DNA of 64,000 nt, taken from contig CAZGMJ010000028.1 in the NCBI GenBank assembly GCA_964526785.1, positions 1 to 64,000 of the forward strand, read 5' to 3'. Positions 53,042 through 63,936 of this stretch are shown one piece after another (the first letter of the stretch is position 1; the number at the start of each line of letters is the position of its first letter). Below the pieces are notes generated by a model that worked only from the letters and a program-made list of their open reading frames with translations, had not been told where the DNA came from and made no database searches. The stretch comes from CAZGMJ01 sp964526785. Its GTDB lineage: Bacteria > Planctomycetota > Phycisphaerae > Sedimentisphaerales > Anaerobacaceae. The translations under genes and the position numbers were made by a program.

Positions 53042-54319
53042 TCAAGTGCAAGTTGATCCGAAGCCGAATACGGTGCTTTTGCGAGAAGCCTTTTTGCGGA
53101 ATGTCCGCTTGACGGTTCCACCGACGGATCGGATCTTCTGCTGGAGACTCAATTCCCTCAGCCAGATGTCCAGCAGAGGGACGCCCTCGTATTGCGGCAC
53201 CGGCACGCCCATGCACTTGAGTGTCAGCAAACGCCCCCACAGGGCTCCGAGGGCGGTTGTCTGTCCCGGTCGGGACTTCGGCAAAGCTTCGGGGGCGGCC
53301 GGATCGAGGACCAGATATCCCGCTTCCGCGGCGCGGCGGACGAACTGTCTGCCCGTCTCTGTTCGCGCGATCACAAGCGAGCGACCCGGCTGGTAATCGG
53401 CCGTATTGCGATGCCATGCGTCAGCCACGGCGATGTCCGCGTGTTCGCCCGTGTGGTCCGGGCAAATGTAGCATCGCCACTGTCGGCGCTTTTGCAGAAT
53501 ATCACCCCACGATTCGTCGTATGTCAATTGTTCTGTTTTCTCGGATTCTCCTTCGGAATGGTCGACGGTTGCTTTGCCGGGCCAACCGTAACCGCGGTAG
53601 CGCACGCTGCGGACCGCCGCGAGTTTACGGACGCCCATCGCGTGCATCATCTGGAGCGTCCCGAGCGTCGAGGGCGTACCCCCGCAGAAGAAGGCTATCG
53701 TGATGCCGAGGTTCTGCGAGAGGGCGGGTCGAAGGGCCGCCGTCTTGCGCACGGCGACGACGTCGCACGGCTTGCCTATGAACGCACAGTTACCGGGGGC
53801 ATTCTCGATCATGTGCAAGCCGTCGCACGGACTGGCGGGAGCGTATCGCGAACCCGTGGTTTCGAGCAGTTGCTCGCGTGTGGTACTGAGCGTCGTGCGA
53901 TTGAGAAACGGTATATCTTCGCGCGCCTTGATGTGCAGAGTGCCATGCATGCCCGCGGTTTCGATGGCACATAAAGCCAATGCTGTGGCAAGCCCTCCGC
54001 TGGCTCCGCGGTAATGAATCTCCGGATCGGCCGCGTGACCCTCCCATATATCGAGCACGGGGCCCCACGCCCGATACAGGCCGGGATCGCATTGCCGAGG
54101 ACATGATTGTGGATCGCGGGTCAGACTGATGCCGGGACATACGGCCAGACCGTCGGCCAGGAGATTCGCGGGAGCGTTCGGATCAATAGCGCGCGGTCGG
54201 CGGCCGTAGCTGACCGCGTCGACCATTTCGATCTGGCCGGAGCATGCGAACGCACAGGCCCCGCAGCCGCAGCACAAGTGCCACGCCGCCACGTCCTCGA
54301 CTGACAGGATCTTCTTCAC
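53042..54319 (-). CDS. coenzyme F420 hydrogenase/dehydrogenase beta-subunit (FrhB/FdhB) family protein
   Basis: 425 residues from GTG 54319 (AAGGAG about 10 bp upstream); the ATG at 54376 is a longer alternative. The N terminus has a Cys cluster CCGCGACAFAC typical of this group, followed by CPG near residue 60 as a further cluster ligand. The middle RGASGGLATALALCAIE and KPCDVVAVRKTA, and CGGTPSTLGTLQMM, are FrhB hallmarks for flavin and F420-type electron transfer. Bacterial homologues without the hydrogenase partners often act in polysaccharide or pyruvyl-transfer gene sets or as ferredoxin-linked reductases. No partner subunits are nearby. Confidence 0.85.
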   Translation of the reverse strand: MKKILSVEDVAAWHLCCGCGACAFACSGQIEMVDAVSYGRRPRAIDPNAPANLLADGLAVCPGISLTRDPQSCPRQCDPGLYRAWGPVLDIWEGHAADPEIHYRGASGGLATALALCAIETAGMHGTLHIKAREDIPFLNRTTLSTTREQLLETTGSRYAPASPCDGLHMIENAPGNCAFIGKPCDVVAVRKTAALRPALSQNLGITIAFFCGGTPSTLGTLQMMHAMGVRKLAAVRSVRYRGYGWPGKATVDHSEGESEKTEQLTYDESWGDILQKRRQWRCYICPDHTGEHADIAVADAWHRNTADYQPGRSLVIARTETGRQFVRRAAEAGYLVLDPAAPEALPKSRPGQTTALGALWGRLLTLKCMGVPVPQYEGVPLLDIWLRELSLQQKIRSVGGTVKRTFRKKASRKSTVFGFGSTCT

Positions 54320-54438
54320 AGAGATACAGGCTCCTTCATGGAACGAGTTGGCTGTTCGCAGAGTATATCGGCACACATCGGCATTGTGCTCAGGTTTTCG
54401 TTGGAAACACCTTGCAACCTGGCGGCCGGGCAGTACGG

Positions 54439-55695
54439 TTACTTCTCGGGCTCGGGTGTGTCTGCGGACCAGATGGCCTTTATGGTGGCCTCCTGAGCGA
54501 AACCCTGCGGCACCGCTTCGCTCTTGGTGTTGGCCCAGTACCAGTATTGGTCGCCGACCGGCGAGTGCAGAATGCGGCTGCCCGGCATTTGCAGAAAGCC
54601 GTTCGGATCATGCCTCCGCACCCAGTGCCAGGCATATCGCAGCCACAGATTGCGGTAGTCGCGGTCCTGATGCGCAAACCAGGATATCTCATCGTATCCC
54701 CATACCCAGCAACTGCCTGCGTGCGGCCGGCCCGGCTGACTACTCGCGCCCCAGTTGTCCACCTCCACGAGGTAAGGCAGATGCTCGCACTTCCACCCGC
54801 TCGGCGTCTTTCCGCCCATGCTGCGGCCGTAGATGCTGTCGAAAGCCCCCATTTTCAGCACGCCCTCCTGCGGTTCGTCCGCGATTTCCACAATACGAAG
54901 GGGAAAGGAGTGAAAATCAAACAGCAGATTGTCTTTATATCGCATGCCGCCGGTCGGAACGTGCGCGTCGCACAGGACCATTTTGCGCCGGGCGTGCTGA
55001 GCGGCGTAGTCTCTAATCCGCTGGAGCAATCGCCACCAGTGTTCGTGCTCGGGATCATTCCCGTCCATGATCTCCGCCTGCCCGAAGTGGATAGCTTCGC
55101 AGCCCACATTGATGTACGAGGCGGCGGCATAATAGAACCACAGCTTCGTTTCCAGGCGGCTGATATCGGGCACGGACGCGCCCTGCCACCATTGGTCTCT
55201 TCCGCGACCGCCAGGATATACCATTTGCTCGTAGTCGAAATTGCGTCGCTCCGGCTTGCGGTCGAATGCTCTGAACACCCATCCGGGTATCGGCAGCTCA
55301 GATACTTCTTTTGACACGATCTCGAAAACAGCGGCCTGGAGGATCATCTGTGGATCGGCGGCATGGACCTGTGCTGCGTGCCGACCGGCTGTGGTGAGCA
55401 TTTCCGGCAACTGTGCTTCATGACCCCAGCGATACACCGTTCGTCCGGCGAATTTCGCGCCGATATTCGTCAGCATGCGAACGTTGTCCTCGAAGTTGCC
55501 CTTGCCTGTGAGCAGGTCGAGCATTGTAATCGACCGGGAGAGATAATTCTCCAGGACCGGCCGGCTGATGCGGCTCTCGAACGTGTAGTCGCGCTCAGCC
55601 CCCGCGGCCGCAGGGCTTGCCCCGCACACTGGCCGGCCGGGCAAGAAGCACAGGACCGCGATACTGGTTAGCATAACTGAATTGCGTTTGGTCAT
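54439..55695 (-). CDS. secreted protein of unknown family, possible glycosidase
   Basis: 418 residues with a signal peptide (SVMLTSIAVLCFLPGRPVCG). The mature part shows alternating strands and helices ending in acidic or aromatic residues, such as GCEAIHFGQAEIMDGND and FLQMPGSRILHSPVGDQYWYW, which resembles a (beta/alpha)8 sugar hydrolase; Glu or Asp in EAIHFGQAEIMDG would be candidates. I cannot place it in a named family. Possibly cotranscribed with the FrhB-like gene 119 bp downstream. Confidence 0.7.
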   Translation of the reverse strand: MTKRNSVMLTSIAVLCFLPGRPVCGASPAAAGAERDYTFESRISRPVLENYLSRSITMLDLLTGKGNFEDNVRMLTNIGAKFAGRTVYRWGHEAQLPEMLTTAGRHAAQVHAADPQMILQAAVFEIVSKEVSELPIPGWVFRAFDRKPERRNFDYEQMVYPGGRGRDQWWQGASVPDISRLETKLWFYYAAASYINVGCEAIHFGQAEIMDGNDPEHEHWWRLLQRIRDYAAQHARRKMVLCDAHVPTGGMRYKDNLLFDFHSFPLRIVEIADEPQEGVLKMGAFDSIYGRSMGGKTPSGWKCEHLPYLVEVDNWGASSQPGRPHAGSCWVWGYDEISWFAHQDRDYRNLWLRYAWHWVRRHDPNGFLQMPGSRILHSPVGDQYWYWANTKSEAVPQGFAQEATIKAIWSADTPEPEK

Positions 55696-56118
55696 GACAC
55701 ATCCTCTTCGGCAGGCTCGCGGACAATGACCCGCAGCTATTGGATGTTTTCAGCGTCTTGCGGCCGATACTAATGGAAACTTGCCCCTCGTGGCAAGCCT
55801 CCGCTGAACCGACTCGCGCGCTGTGCCAGAGTGTGTCCGCCGGGTCTCGCGCACCTGCTCAATAGAAACCGTGATCTCCCATCGGTCTCCGTACGCGGTG
55901 CAGCGGCAAAGAAAGCCTGAAAAAGATGTAAATTAGCACAGCCGGCGGTGTATAATCAGAGAGCAGGGTAGAAGGCGTATTGATAATCGGGGATGTTACC
56001 CGTCGAGGTGTCGTAGAACCCGATGGCTTCGGTTTTGTCCGGCGATATCAACCGGGCCGGCGCGAAAGACGGACATGCTGAGGCGTAGTGTGGGTTGAGA
56101 ATGCAGCGTATGGCGCAT
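55696..56118. other. divergent intergenic region
   Basis: About 420 bases between a minus-strand gene starting at 55695 and a plus-strand gene at 56119. A 6-bp hairpin (CTTGCC at 55780-55785 with GGCAAG at 55792-55797) and a TATAAT at 55951-55956 without a good -35 partner are visible. No gene is supported. Confidence 0.4.
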
Positions 56119-56829
56119 ATGAAACGAGTGTCTACATATGTCATTCTGGCGGTTGTCCTGGCTGGATGCGAGGAGCGTTCGGGGCGGGTGGGCGAGGTAC
56201 GGCAAGCCGGAGAAACCCAGGTGAAGATGGTGCCATTGAAACCGCAGCGGATGCAGGCCGGGCATATTGATTTTATCCCGCACGAGAGGATTCCGAATTT
56301 GACGAAGGACTGGCAGAGGGACCAGGAGTTTCTGGTGCCTGAGGGAGCAGGCAATGTAGCTCTGGGCAAGCCGGTGAGCAGTTCCTGCCGGCAGCCTATC
56401 ATTGGCGAGCCGAATATGATTACGGACGGCGCGATGACCAGCAGGCCGGAGGGGTCATCGTATTGCGATGTCGAGCTTGTGCCGGGAGTGCAGCATGTGA
56501 CAATTGATTTGCAGGGGTCCTACGACATCTATGCCGTTCGGTTCTGGCACTGCTATCCGATGAACCCGGTGTATCTGGATGTGATCGTGCAGATTTCCGA
56601 GGATGCGGACTTCGATGGGCGGGTGCATACGCTGTTCAACAACGACCATGACAATTCAGCGGGTCTCGGTGCCGGCGACGACAAAGCATACGTTGAGAAT
56701 CCATGGGGCAAGGTGGTGCTCGCCGAAGGTCTGAGGGCTCGATACGTTCGGTTATACAGCAATGGCGGTTGGGGAAACGGGCTGAATCACTACGCCGAAG
56801 TGGAGGTATGGGCGACGCCGGCGGATTAA
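56119..56829 (+). CDS. lipoprotein with discoidin-like domain
   Basis: 236 residues from ATG 56119 (longer ATG starts at 56095 and 56101 are possible). Signal ends in a lipobox, VVLAGC, so the protein is lipid-anchored. Residues about 75-235 form a galactose-binding-like (F5/8C-type) domain: NVALGKPVSSSC, MITDGAMTSRPEG, HVTIDLQGSYDIYAVRFWHCY and the closing ARYVRLYSNGGW ... HYAEVEVWA. Such domains bind sugars on surfaces. No catalytic domain; presumably a glycan-binding surface lipoprotein. Confidence 0.82.
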   Translation: MKRVSTYVILAVVLAGCEERSGRVGEVRQAGETQVKMVPLKPQRMQAGHIDFIPHERIPNLTKDWQRDQEFLVPEGAGNVALGKPVSSSCRQPIIGEPNMITDGAMTSRPEGSSYCDVELVPGVQHVTIDLQGSYDIYAVRFWHCYPMNPVYLDVIVQISEDADFDGRVHTLFNNDHDNSAGLGAGDDKAYVENPWGKVVLAEGLRARYVRLYSNGGWGNGLNHYAEVEVWATPAD

Positions 56830-57112
56830 GGGCCGGCGTGTAATGCTATGCGCTGACCGAGAGATAACTGCGATCGCTGAGCGCACCGCCGATGGTTCCG
56901 GCGGTTGCAAAGCTCTTCATCCTGTGGTCCGGCGGCATTTCGCTTTCCCCAACCTCCGGATGCCGACGCATCGTATCGTGCACGTGCGGCTGTTTCCAAA
57001 TCTGCCTTGCGCATACAGGCTGTTTGATCTGCAATTTGGCCCGCAGCGCAAAGAAGCGGCCGAAGCCGCTGGATTCAACGGCATCGGCCGCGGGATGTCA
57101 AACAGGACCAGC

Positions 57113-58516
57113 CTATACGGAATACTCGCGATCTTTGGTTATCCCGGGCTGCGGATAGGGGTATACTCCGTCGGCGTCGGCTTTGAGCGGGGGTGGCGAG
57201 TCCATTGTGAACTTGTCGACGCCCGGCGCCATCTCGTGCTTGCAGTTGAGCATTTCGTCGTACGTGATTTCCTGGCCCGTGTGTGCGGCCATGCGTCCCA
57301 TCGAGCTGACCATGCTGACAATCGCGCCTCGCTCGGCTTCATTGTAGGGCGTGTCGCTGCGGATCGCGTCGACCAGATCATTCCACTCATTCTGGTACGG
57401 GTTGCGCTGGTCGCGCGGGACGTCGGACTGCCAGAGCATGTTTGCCTTGTCCGTGTTCTGGCCTTTGTAGATGCTGGACGGCAGTCCGCAGTCGCCGCTT
57501 CGTGAAGCGATGGCGATGCCCTTGCTGCCGTGGACGTAGCTGGAGTAGATATTGTTGCAATCGTCCATGCACCGGCCGTTGAAGTTGAACTTGCTGCCGT
57601 CGGCGAACGTGTATTCGACCGAATAGACGTCAAAATTCTGGTCCACATAACGCCTGCCGTCGGGGCTGTAGCGATAATGGCGGCCGCCCAGCGCCTGGGC
57701 CTTTTCCGGATAAGCGCCCTTCATCCAGCAGAGGTGATCGATGTGGTGGATATAGAAATCGTTGAAGTTCCCGCCGCTGGCCCAGATGAAGCTGTGGAAT
57801 CGCTTGATCTGGTAGAGCAGTTCACTCATGCCGCTGTTGGGGTCGTATGCGAACGACCGGAACGAGCCGCCCGGGCCGTGCATGCGGTAGCCGCGCATGA
57901 GGATGACGTCGCCGATCTGGCCGTCTTCGATGCGCTTCGCCAGTTCCTCGAGGGCACGGCTGTGGCGGGACATGAGGCCGACTCCGACCTTGAGATTCTT
58001 CCTGCGGGACTCTCCGGCCAGTTCGATCATCTTGCGCGTGCTGGGGCCGTCGACGGTGACAGGCTTTTCCATGAACACGTTGAGGCCTTTCTGAATCGCA
58101 TACGTGAAGTGTACCCAGCGAAAGGCGGGGGGCGTGGTCAGGATGGCCACGTCGCCGGGACTCAGACAATCCATCGCCTTCTTGTATGCATCGAAGCCGA
58201 TGAATCTGCGGTCCTGGGGGACGTCCACGCTGTCTTTGAATGCGTTGTTCAGGCTGTTGTAGCTCCCCGTGAGGCGGTCTTTGAAAACGTCGGCCACTGC
58301 AACGAGCTTGACCGGGCCCTGGTTGACATTGAGGGCGTCTCGTGCCGCTCCGGTTCCGCGCCCGCCACAGCCAATAAGGGCGATCTTGATCGTTTCATCC
58401 TGGGCCGCGTAGAGGCTTGGTGCAATGCCGGCGGCGATGGCGGAGGTGGCGGCGATCTTGCCGGTGTTCTTCAGGAAGTCCCGGCGTGAAGTACCTTTCT
58501 GTGTGCTTTCGCTCAT
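57113..58516 (-). CDS. TAT-exported Gfo/Idh/MocA-family oxidoreductase
   Basis: 467 residues from the internal Met that precedes a twin-arginine signal (SRRDFLKNTGKIAATSA); a longer frame starts at 58537. The Rossmann motif is ALIGCGGRGTGAARDALN, and the catalytic EKP motif (FMEKPVTVDG) is in place. The C-terminal alpha/beta domain includes GQIGDVILMRGYR and a long insertion typical of secreted planctomycete Gfo/Idh proteins. NAD(P)-dependent oxidation of a sugar or acyclic polyol in the periplasm is expected; substrate unknown. It resembles the protein encoded at 60436-61755, and a GH28-like gene lies between them. Confidence 0.9.
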   Translation of the reverse strand: MSESTQKGTSRRDFLKNTGKIAATSAIAAGIAPSLYAAQDETIKIALIGCGGRGTGAARDALNVNQGPVKLVAVADVFKDRLTGSYNSLNNAFKDSVDVPQDRRFIGFDAYKKAMDCLSPGDVAILTTPPAFRWVHFTYAIQKGLNVFMEKPVTVDGPSTRKMIELAGESRRKNLKVGVGLMSRHSRALEELAKRIEDGQIGDVILMRGYRMHGPGGSFRSFAYDPNSGMSELLYQIKRFHSFIWASGGNFNDFYIHHIDHLCWMKGAYPEKAQALGGRHYRYSPDGRRYVDQNFDVYSVEYTFADGSKFNFNGRCMDDCNNIYSSYVHGSKGIAIASRSGDCGLPSSIYKGQNTDKANMLWQSDVPRDQRNPYQNEWNDLVDAIRSDTPYNEAERGAIVSMVSSMGRMAAHTGQEITYDEMLNCKHEMAPGVDKFTMDSPPPLKADADGVYPYPQPGITKDREYSV

Positions 58517-58743
58517 GGTGGGCTGTCTCCTATTCATTCGATTTCCAATACCATACCTGCTGCGGAAACCGCACGTCGCAGTGGCGCGCGGTGATCCATG
58601 CCGTTACCGTGCCTATTATCGCTGTTGGCGTGGCATTCGCAAGTGCTCTCTGCAAGTATTCCCCGGCCAATGACAGGTCCATGCGCACTGAGAGGGTCTG
58701 CAGGCGTCCGGCCTTTGGCGAGATAGACGCGGGTCGGCGCCTG

Positions 58744-60198
58744 CTACTTCTCAGGTGCAACGAAGCGGACGTTCTCGACGTGGTCGCCGATACGAACGCG
58801 CTCGGCGTCGCGGGTAAGCGCTGAACCGATGACGGTGATATTTTCGAAGGTGGTATCCCGGACGTTATGTTGCGCATCCGCTCCCAGTATCTGAACGAGA
58901 TAGGGGCCGGGCGAACCCTCAATGCGAATGTCCCTGAAATGGACATTGCTGATGAATCCCGGGACCTTCTTGCGCATGTACTGGTTTACGACCGGACGCA
59001 GGCGAATGAATTGCCGTTGACCTTCGCCGTGCATCCGGATGTTCTCAATCGTGACGTCTCGAAGCCGCATATCCTCGCCCGGTTCCAGGAGGAAGGGCGT
59101 CATGGTGAAATGAATAATATCCAGATTGCGGAATACGATATCACGCATGAATTCGGCCCGGCTCTCGTGGCCCAGCAGAAAGATGCGGGCGCGGTCGCAC
59201 CAGAGGGTGCAATTTTCGACGGTGATGCGTTCGACGTTGCTGTTGTCGTTGATGAAATCCAAACCTTTGAGGGCGATGCAGTCGTCGTCGCTTCGGATGA
59301 AGCAGTCGGTGATCAGGACATCCTGCGAGTTGCACGGGTTAATTCCGTCGTCGTTCTGGACGCGGGAGTTGCAGATTTTGACGTTGCGAACGGTAACTCG
59401 CCTGCAGTTCTTCGGAACGATGGTCCAGTGCGATGCGCCGCGGAGCGTGATGTCACGAATCTCGACGTCGGTACTGTTGCGGATTGCGATGAGATTGCCC
59501 ACCGGGCCGGTCCGCCACTTCCAGTCGGAGCCGTCGAGGATCCCGCGTCCGCGGATACAGACGTTCGAGCCCCGGACGAGGACCTCGGCCTTGACCACGG
59601 CGCCGCCTGCGAGATAGAGGGTTTGGTTGCTTGAAAGGACAATTCTTTCGGGTTTATGCATCCCCGGGCCGAAGTAGATCACGTTCTCATCGCCGTCTTC
59701 CGGAACGTCGGTCTCAACAGGATTGGCAAAGAGCAGCAAAGGAGCCTTCTTGCCGTTCGGCTCGATACTGATCTTGCGGGGCCGCGACAGAGAGAATGTC
59801 ATGGTATGGCGGTCGACAATGGTCGGCTCTATGCCGTACGATTGTGGGCGGATGATCACATTGTCGAGCGGTTGTTTGGATTCGACGTGCACGGCAACGA
59901 CGCCCGAGAAATCGAAGTTGGCAAAGCAGTAGTCGCCGCCATGGTCGTAATTGCCGGCAAATGGCGGATCGAGCACCCGGGCGGTATACGTGGCGATGTC
60001 AGTCTGTTCGACGCGAAGCGCGTAATCGGAAGAAGAGATTTCCTGCTGCGGAGCGGGCCACGTAATCACTCTGGCGGCGCCCGCATAATACGGTGAGGCT
60101 GTCAGGACGAGAATAGCAACTATCGCACCGATCCTGGCGACCGGTGCAGTGGCGGCGCGTCGTCCTCGTGCGGCATCGACGTTCTTGAGAAAAGGCAT
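58744..60198 (-). CDS. secreted GH28 polygalacturonase-like glycosidase
   Basis: 484 residues from ATG 60198 (CGGAGA 7 bp upstream), with a membrane-like signal segment (IGAIVAILVLTASPYYAGAA). The central beta-helix has the GH28 acidic set: VQNDDGINPCNS followed by FIRSDDDCIALKG, which correspond to the NxD and DD catalytic aspartates. The N-terminal region (about 30-150) is an extra beta domain, as in secreted planctomycete GH28s. Acts on pectin-like or other uronic-acid polymers. On the same strand as the Gfo/Idh gene (57113) 227 bp downstream. Confidence 0.85.
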   Translation of the reverse strand: MPFLKNVDAARGRRAATAPVARIGAIVAILVLTASPYYAGAARVITWPAPQQEISSSDYALRVEQTDIATYTARVLDPPFAGNYDHGGDYCFANFDFSGVVAVHVESKQPLDNVIIRPQSYGIEPTIVDRHTMTFSLSRPRKISIEPNGKKAPLLLFANPVETDVPEDGDENVIYFGPGMHKPERIVLSSNQTLYLAGGAVVKAEVLVRGSNVCIRGRGILDGSDWKWRTGPVGNLIAIRNSTDVEIRDITLRGASHWTIVPKNCRRVTVRNVKICNSRVQNDDGINPCNSQDVLITDCFIRSDDDCIALKGLDFINDNSNVERITVENCTLWCDRARIFLLGHESRAEFMRDIVFRNLDIIHFTMTPFLLEPGEDMRLRDVTIENIRMHGEGQRQFIRLRPVVNQYMRKKVPGFISNVHFRDIRIEGSPGPYLVQILGADAQHNVRDTTFENITVIGSALTRDAERVRIGDHVENVRFVAPEK

Positions 60199-60435
60199 GG
60201 CAGTCTCCGAGAAAGCGTATATCGTACGACCATCCAATCGCGTCTACTACTATGATAGCAGTCTTTGTCTCGCTCGCAAGCGTGCAGGTTCTTGCATCGG
60301 GCCGACCAGGCGGGCATGCCGCTTGAATACCAGGGGCCGGTCGGTTAAGATAGGTGTGTGAATGGACACGGACCGGCGATATGTAACGCCGGCGGGAACG
60401 ATCCTGTTGTTCAACCAGGCGAACAAGGAGACGAT

Positions 60436-61755
60436 ATGGCACGTTCAAGTGAATCAGGCAAGGGCGGGAACCCAACGCGACGGGATTTCTTGAAGGCTTC
60501 CACGGCCGTTACCGGTGCTGCTATGGCCGGTACGCTGGGCATCAGCAACCGTATTCATGCCGCCGGCAGCGATATTCTGCGCGTGGGCATGATAGGCTGC
60601 GGGGGGCGATGCACGGGAGCCGGCCAGCAGGCACTGACGGCGGACCCCGGGGCGAGGCTGGTTGCGATGTGCGACATATTCATGGACCGCGTCAAGGGCA
60701 GTCGTAATGCTATCAAGGGCTCGAGAGGCGATCAGGTCATGGTGGACGACGATCACTGCTTTGCAGGCTTCGACGGGTACAAGCGCGTAATAGAGGCCTC
60801 GGACGTCGTCTGCATCGCGAATGCGGCGAAATTTCACCCCCTTCATGCCTATACGGCGATCAAAGCGGGCAAGCACGTTTTTGTGGAGAAGCCGCACGGT
60901 ATCGATCCGGCGGGAATGAAATTGATGCAGAAGGCGGCGGACCTTGCTAAGAAAAAAGGCCTTTGTCTGGTGTCCGGGCTCCACAGCCGGTATCACACCG
61001 GCTACGAAGAGACTGTCAAACGGATACACGATGGGGCTATTGGGGATGTAATATCCATCGAGGAGAACTTCCTGCGAGGGCCGTATGGCGTCATCGACCG
61101 CAAACCCGGGCTGACGGAACTGCAGTGGCAGTGCAGCACACAATACCATTTCCGCTGGCTCTCGGGAGACGATGTTCCACAGTCTCTGGTGCACAATCTC
61201 GACAGGTCGAGTTGGGTGATGCACAATACGGTGCCGAGCAAATGCCACGGGCTGGGCGGCCGGTCGTCGATGACCGCGCCGATTTACGGCGATGTTTTCG
61301 ATCATCATTCCGTGGTGTACGAGTACGACAACGGCGTGCGCATCTACGCGTTCTGCAGGACGACCACGGGGTGCTACAACGATTCATCCAGCAAGATACT
61401 TGGGAGCAAGGGCCAGGCCGATGTGACGCGGTGCAGGATATGGGGCGAGAACGAATGGCGTTGGGAGGGACGCTGCAATCCATATCAGCGCGAGCACGAT
61501 CTGATGTTTGCGGCGATTCGCAGGGGCGAGCCGATCAATAACGGCAATTACATGGTGCCGAGCACGCAGGTCACCGTCATGGGACAGATGTCCTGTTATA
61601 CGGGCAAGGAAGTTACGTACGACCAGATCAGCAAGTCGGACTTCTACTACCCGCCCATGCCCCAGGATTGCCGCGACGACATGGAGCCGCCCGTCAAGGC
61701 CGGCCCCGACGGCAGTTATCCCGTGCCCGTACCCGGACAGACAAAACTCATTTAG
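60436..61755 (+). CDS. TAT-exported Gfo/Idh/MocA-family oxidoreductase
   Basis: 439 residues from ATG 60436 (AAGGAG upstream), twin-arginine motif TRRDFLKAST at the front. Rossmann motif RVGMIGCGGRCTGAGQQAL and catalytic EKP in FVEKPHGIDPAG. The middle LHSRYHTGYEETVKRI and ending PVPVPGQTKLI match its paralogue at 57113-58516, so this looks like a duplicated pair flanking the GH28-like gene. Probably NAD(P)-linked sugar dehydrogenase in the periplasm. The SUMF1-like gene follows 96 bp later. Confidence 0.9.
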   Translation: MARSSESGKGGNPTRRDFLKASTAVTGAAMAGTLGISNRIHAAGSDILRVGMIGCGGRCTGAGQQALTADPGARLVAMCDIFMDRVKGSRNAIKGSRGDQVMVDDDHCFAGFDGYKRVIEASDVVCIANAAKFHPLHAYTAIKAGKHVFVEKPHGIDPAGMKLMQKAADLAKKKGLCLVSGLHSRYHTGYEETVKRIHDGAIGDVISIEENFLRGPYGVIDRKPGLTELQWQCSTQYHFRWLSGDDVPQSLVHNLDRSSWVMHNTVPSKCHGLGGRSSMTAPIYGDVFDHHSVVYEYDNGVRIYAFCRTTTGCYNDSSSKILGSKGQADVTRCRIWGENEWRWEGRCNPYQREHDLMFAAIRRGEPINNGNYMVPSTQVTVMGQMSCYTGKEVTYDQISKSDFYYPPMPQDCRDDMEPPVKAGPDGSYPVPVPGQTKLI

Positions 61756-61851
61756 ACATAAGAAAGCAGCCTGCCTATCGGGCGGGCTATACATGATGTG
61801 CCGGGGCACTGACCCCGGTATTTGCAAACTAGATTGAGGAGACAACACAGC

Positions 61852-62835
<984 letters not shown>

Positions 62836-62919
62836 CCCGGGGGCAGGCGGCTGAGAATCGTGCCTGCAGATTGGCCGGGCCACGCCAATGGTGTGAGCTC
62901 AAGGCATGGAGGTAGATGT

Positions 62920-63936
62920 ATGCACGGCAGATCTGTTGGCGAATGGGACCACGTGCGGACGCTTGGCGTTTTTCTGTGCTGTGCCCTAATTGTGCTCTCT
63001 ACGCTCGGATGTGTAACGTCTCGTGCCGCCGGTGATCTGGTCGCGGAGCAGGACGGATCGGACAATCTGCGATTCTCTGCCGGCGCAGACGGTGCGTATC
63101 AGTTCGACACGGGCGTCGTACGAGGCGAAATTCGGTTTGGAGAAAAGACACTGGGCTTGTCCTCGCTGGTGCACAAGCCGACGGGAGCCAGACTCGATGG
63201 CCGATACGGCATTTTGAGCTACTACCGCATATTCACAGCCGGCAAGCGATACGGCCACGCCGCATGGGATTGGCCGTGCGATGCGAAGATACTGCCTGAT
63301 GGGTCGGTTCAGATCTTCTGGCACGCACAGGCCGATCACCCCTTTGAAATAGCGGCGACGTATCGCTGGCTGAATCCGTCCACCCTGGACGTGGTGACCC
63401 GCGTGAAGGCCGAAACGGGATTGGCGGATTTCGAGGTGTTTCTGGCGTCGTATTTTGACAAAGCCTTCGAGGTGCCTTCTGCCTATGTCAGCGGGGATGC
63501 CGAACCAGCGGGTATGCGGCGGTTTCTCACGGCGAAGAAATCCTATGGCAACTGGCAGATGTTTCCCCGTGATGCGGACGTCGTATCGATGATCCACGAC
63601 GGCCGATGGACCAGGCCGCCGAATCCGGTGGACTGGGCGATCATGCCCCAATTGGCGGGCCCGGTTTGCATAAGACGCGGCAGCGAACACGATCTGACGG
63701 TGGTCCTGATGTCATCTCCGGTTGACTGCTTTGCGGTATCGATGCCGTACGAAGGAGAGACGCACTACTCGTTGTATCTGTCGCTGTTCGGCCGGGATAT
63801 TGCGGCCGGCGATGTGCATACCACACGATGTCGATTCCTGGTGGCCTCAGATTTGTCCAACCGCCACATCGTGAACCAGTACGAAGCATACCTGCGGGAA
63901 TTGATCGCTGAGGGCCGCTTCGACAGTGACAACTAA
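62920..63936 (+). CDS. lipoprotein of unknown function, sugar-related fold suspected
   Basis: 338 residues from ATG 62920 (GGAGG upstream). The signal ends in a lipobox, LSTLGC, so the protein is lipid-anchored. The mature part is beta-rich with many aromatic residues (RIFTAGKRYGHAAWDWPCDA, YRWLNPSTLDVVTRVKAE); the pattern resembles the galactose-mutarotase-like beta-sandwich superfamily, but the match is only by impression. It lies 84 bp behind the SUMF1-like gene and may share its transcript. No catalytic set identified. Confidence 0.72.
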   Translation: MHGRSVGEWDHVRTLGVFLCCALIVLSTLGCVTSRAAGDLVAEQDGSDNLRFSAGADGAYQFDTGVVRGEIRFGEKTLGLSSLVHKPTGARLDGRYGILSYYRIFTAGKRYGHAAWDWPCDAKILPDGSVQIFWHAQADHPFEIAATYRWLNPSTLDVVTRVKAETGLADFEVFLASYFDKAFEVPSAYVSGDAEPAGMRRFLTAKKSYGNWQMFPRDADVVSMIHDGRWTRPPNPVDWAIMPQLAGPVCIRRGSEHDLTVVLMSSPVDCFAVSMPYEGETHYSLYLSLFGRDIAAGDVHTTRCRFLVASDLSNRHIVNQYEAYLRELIAEGRFDSDN

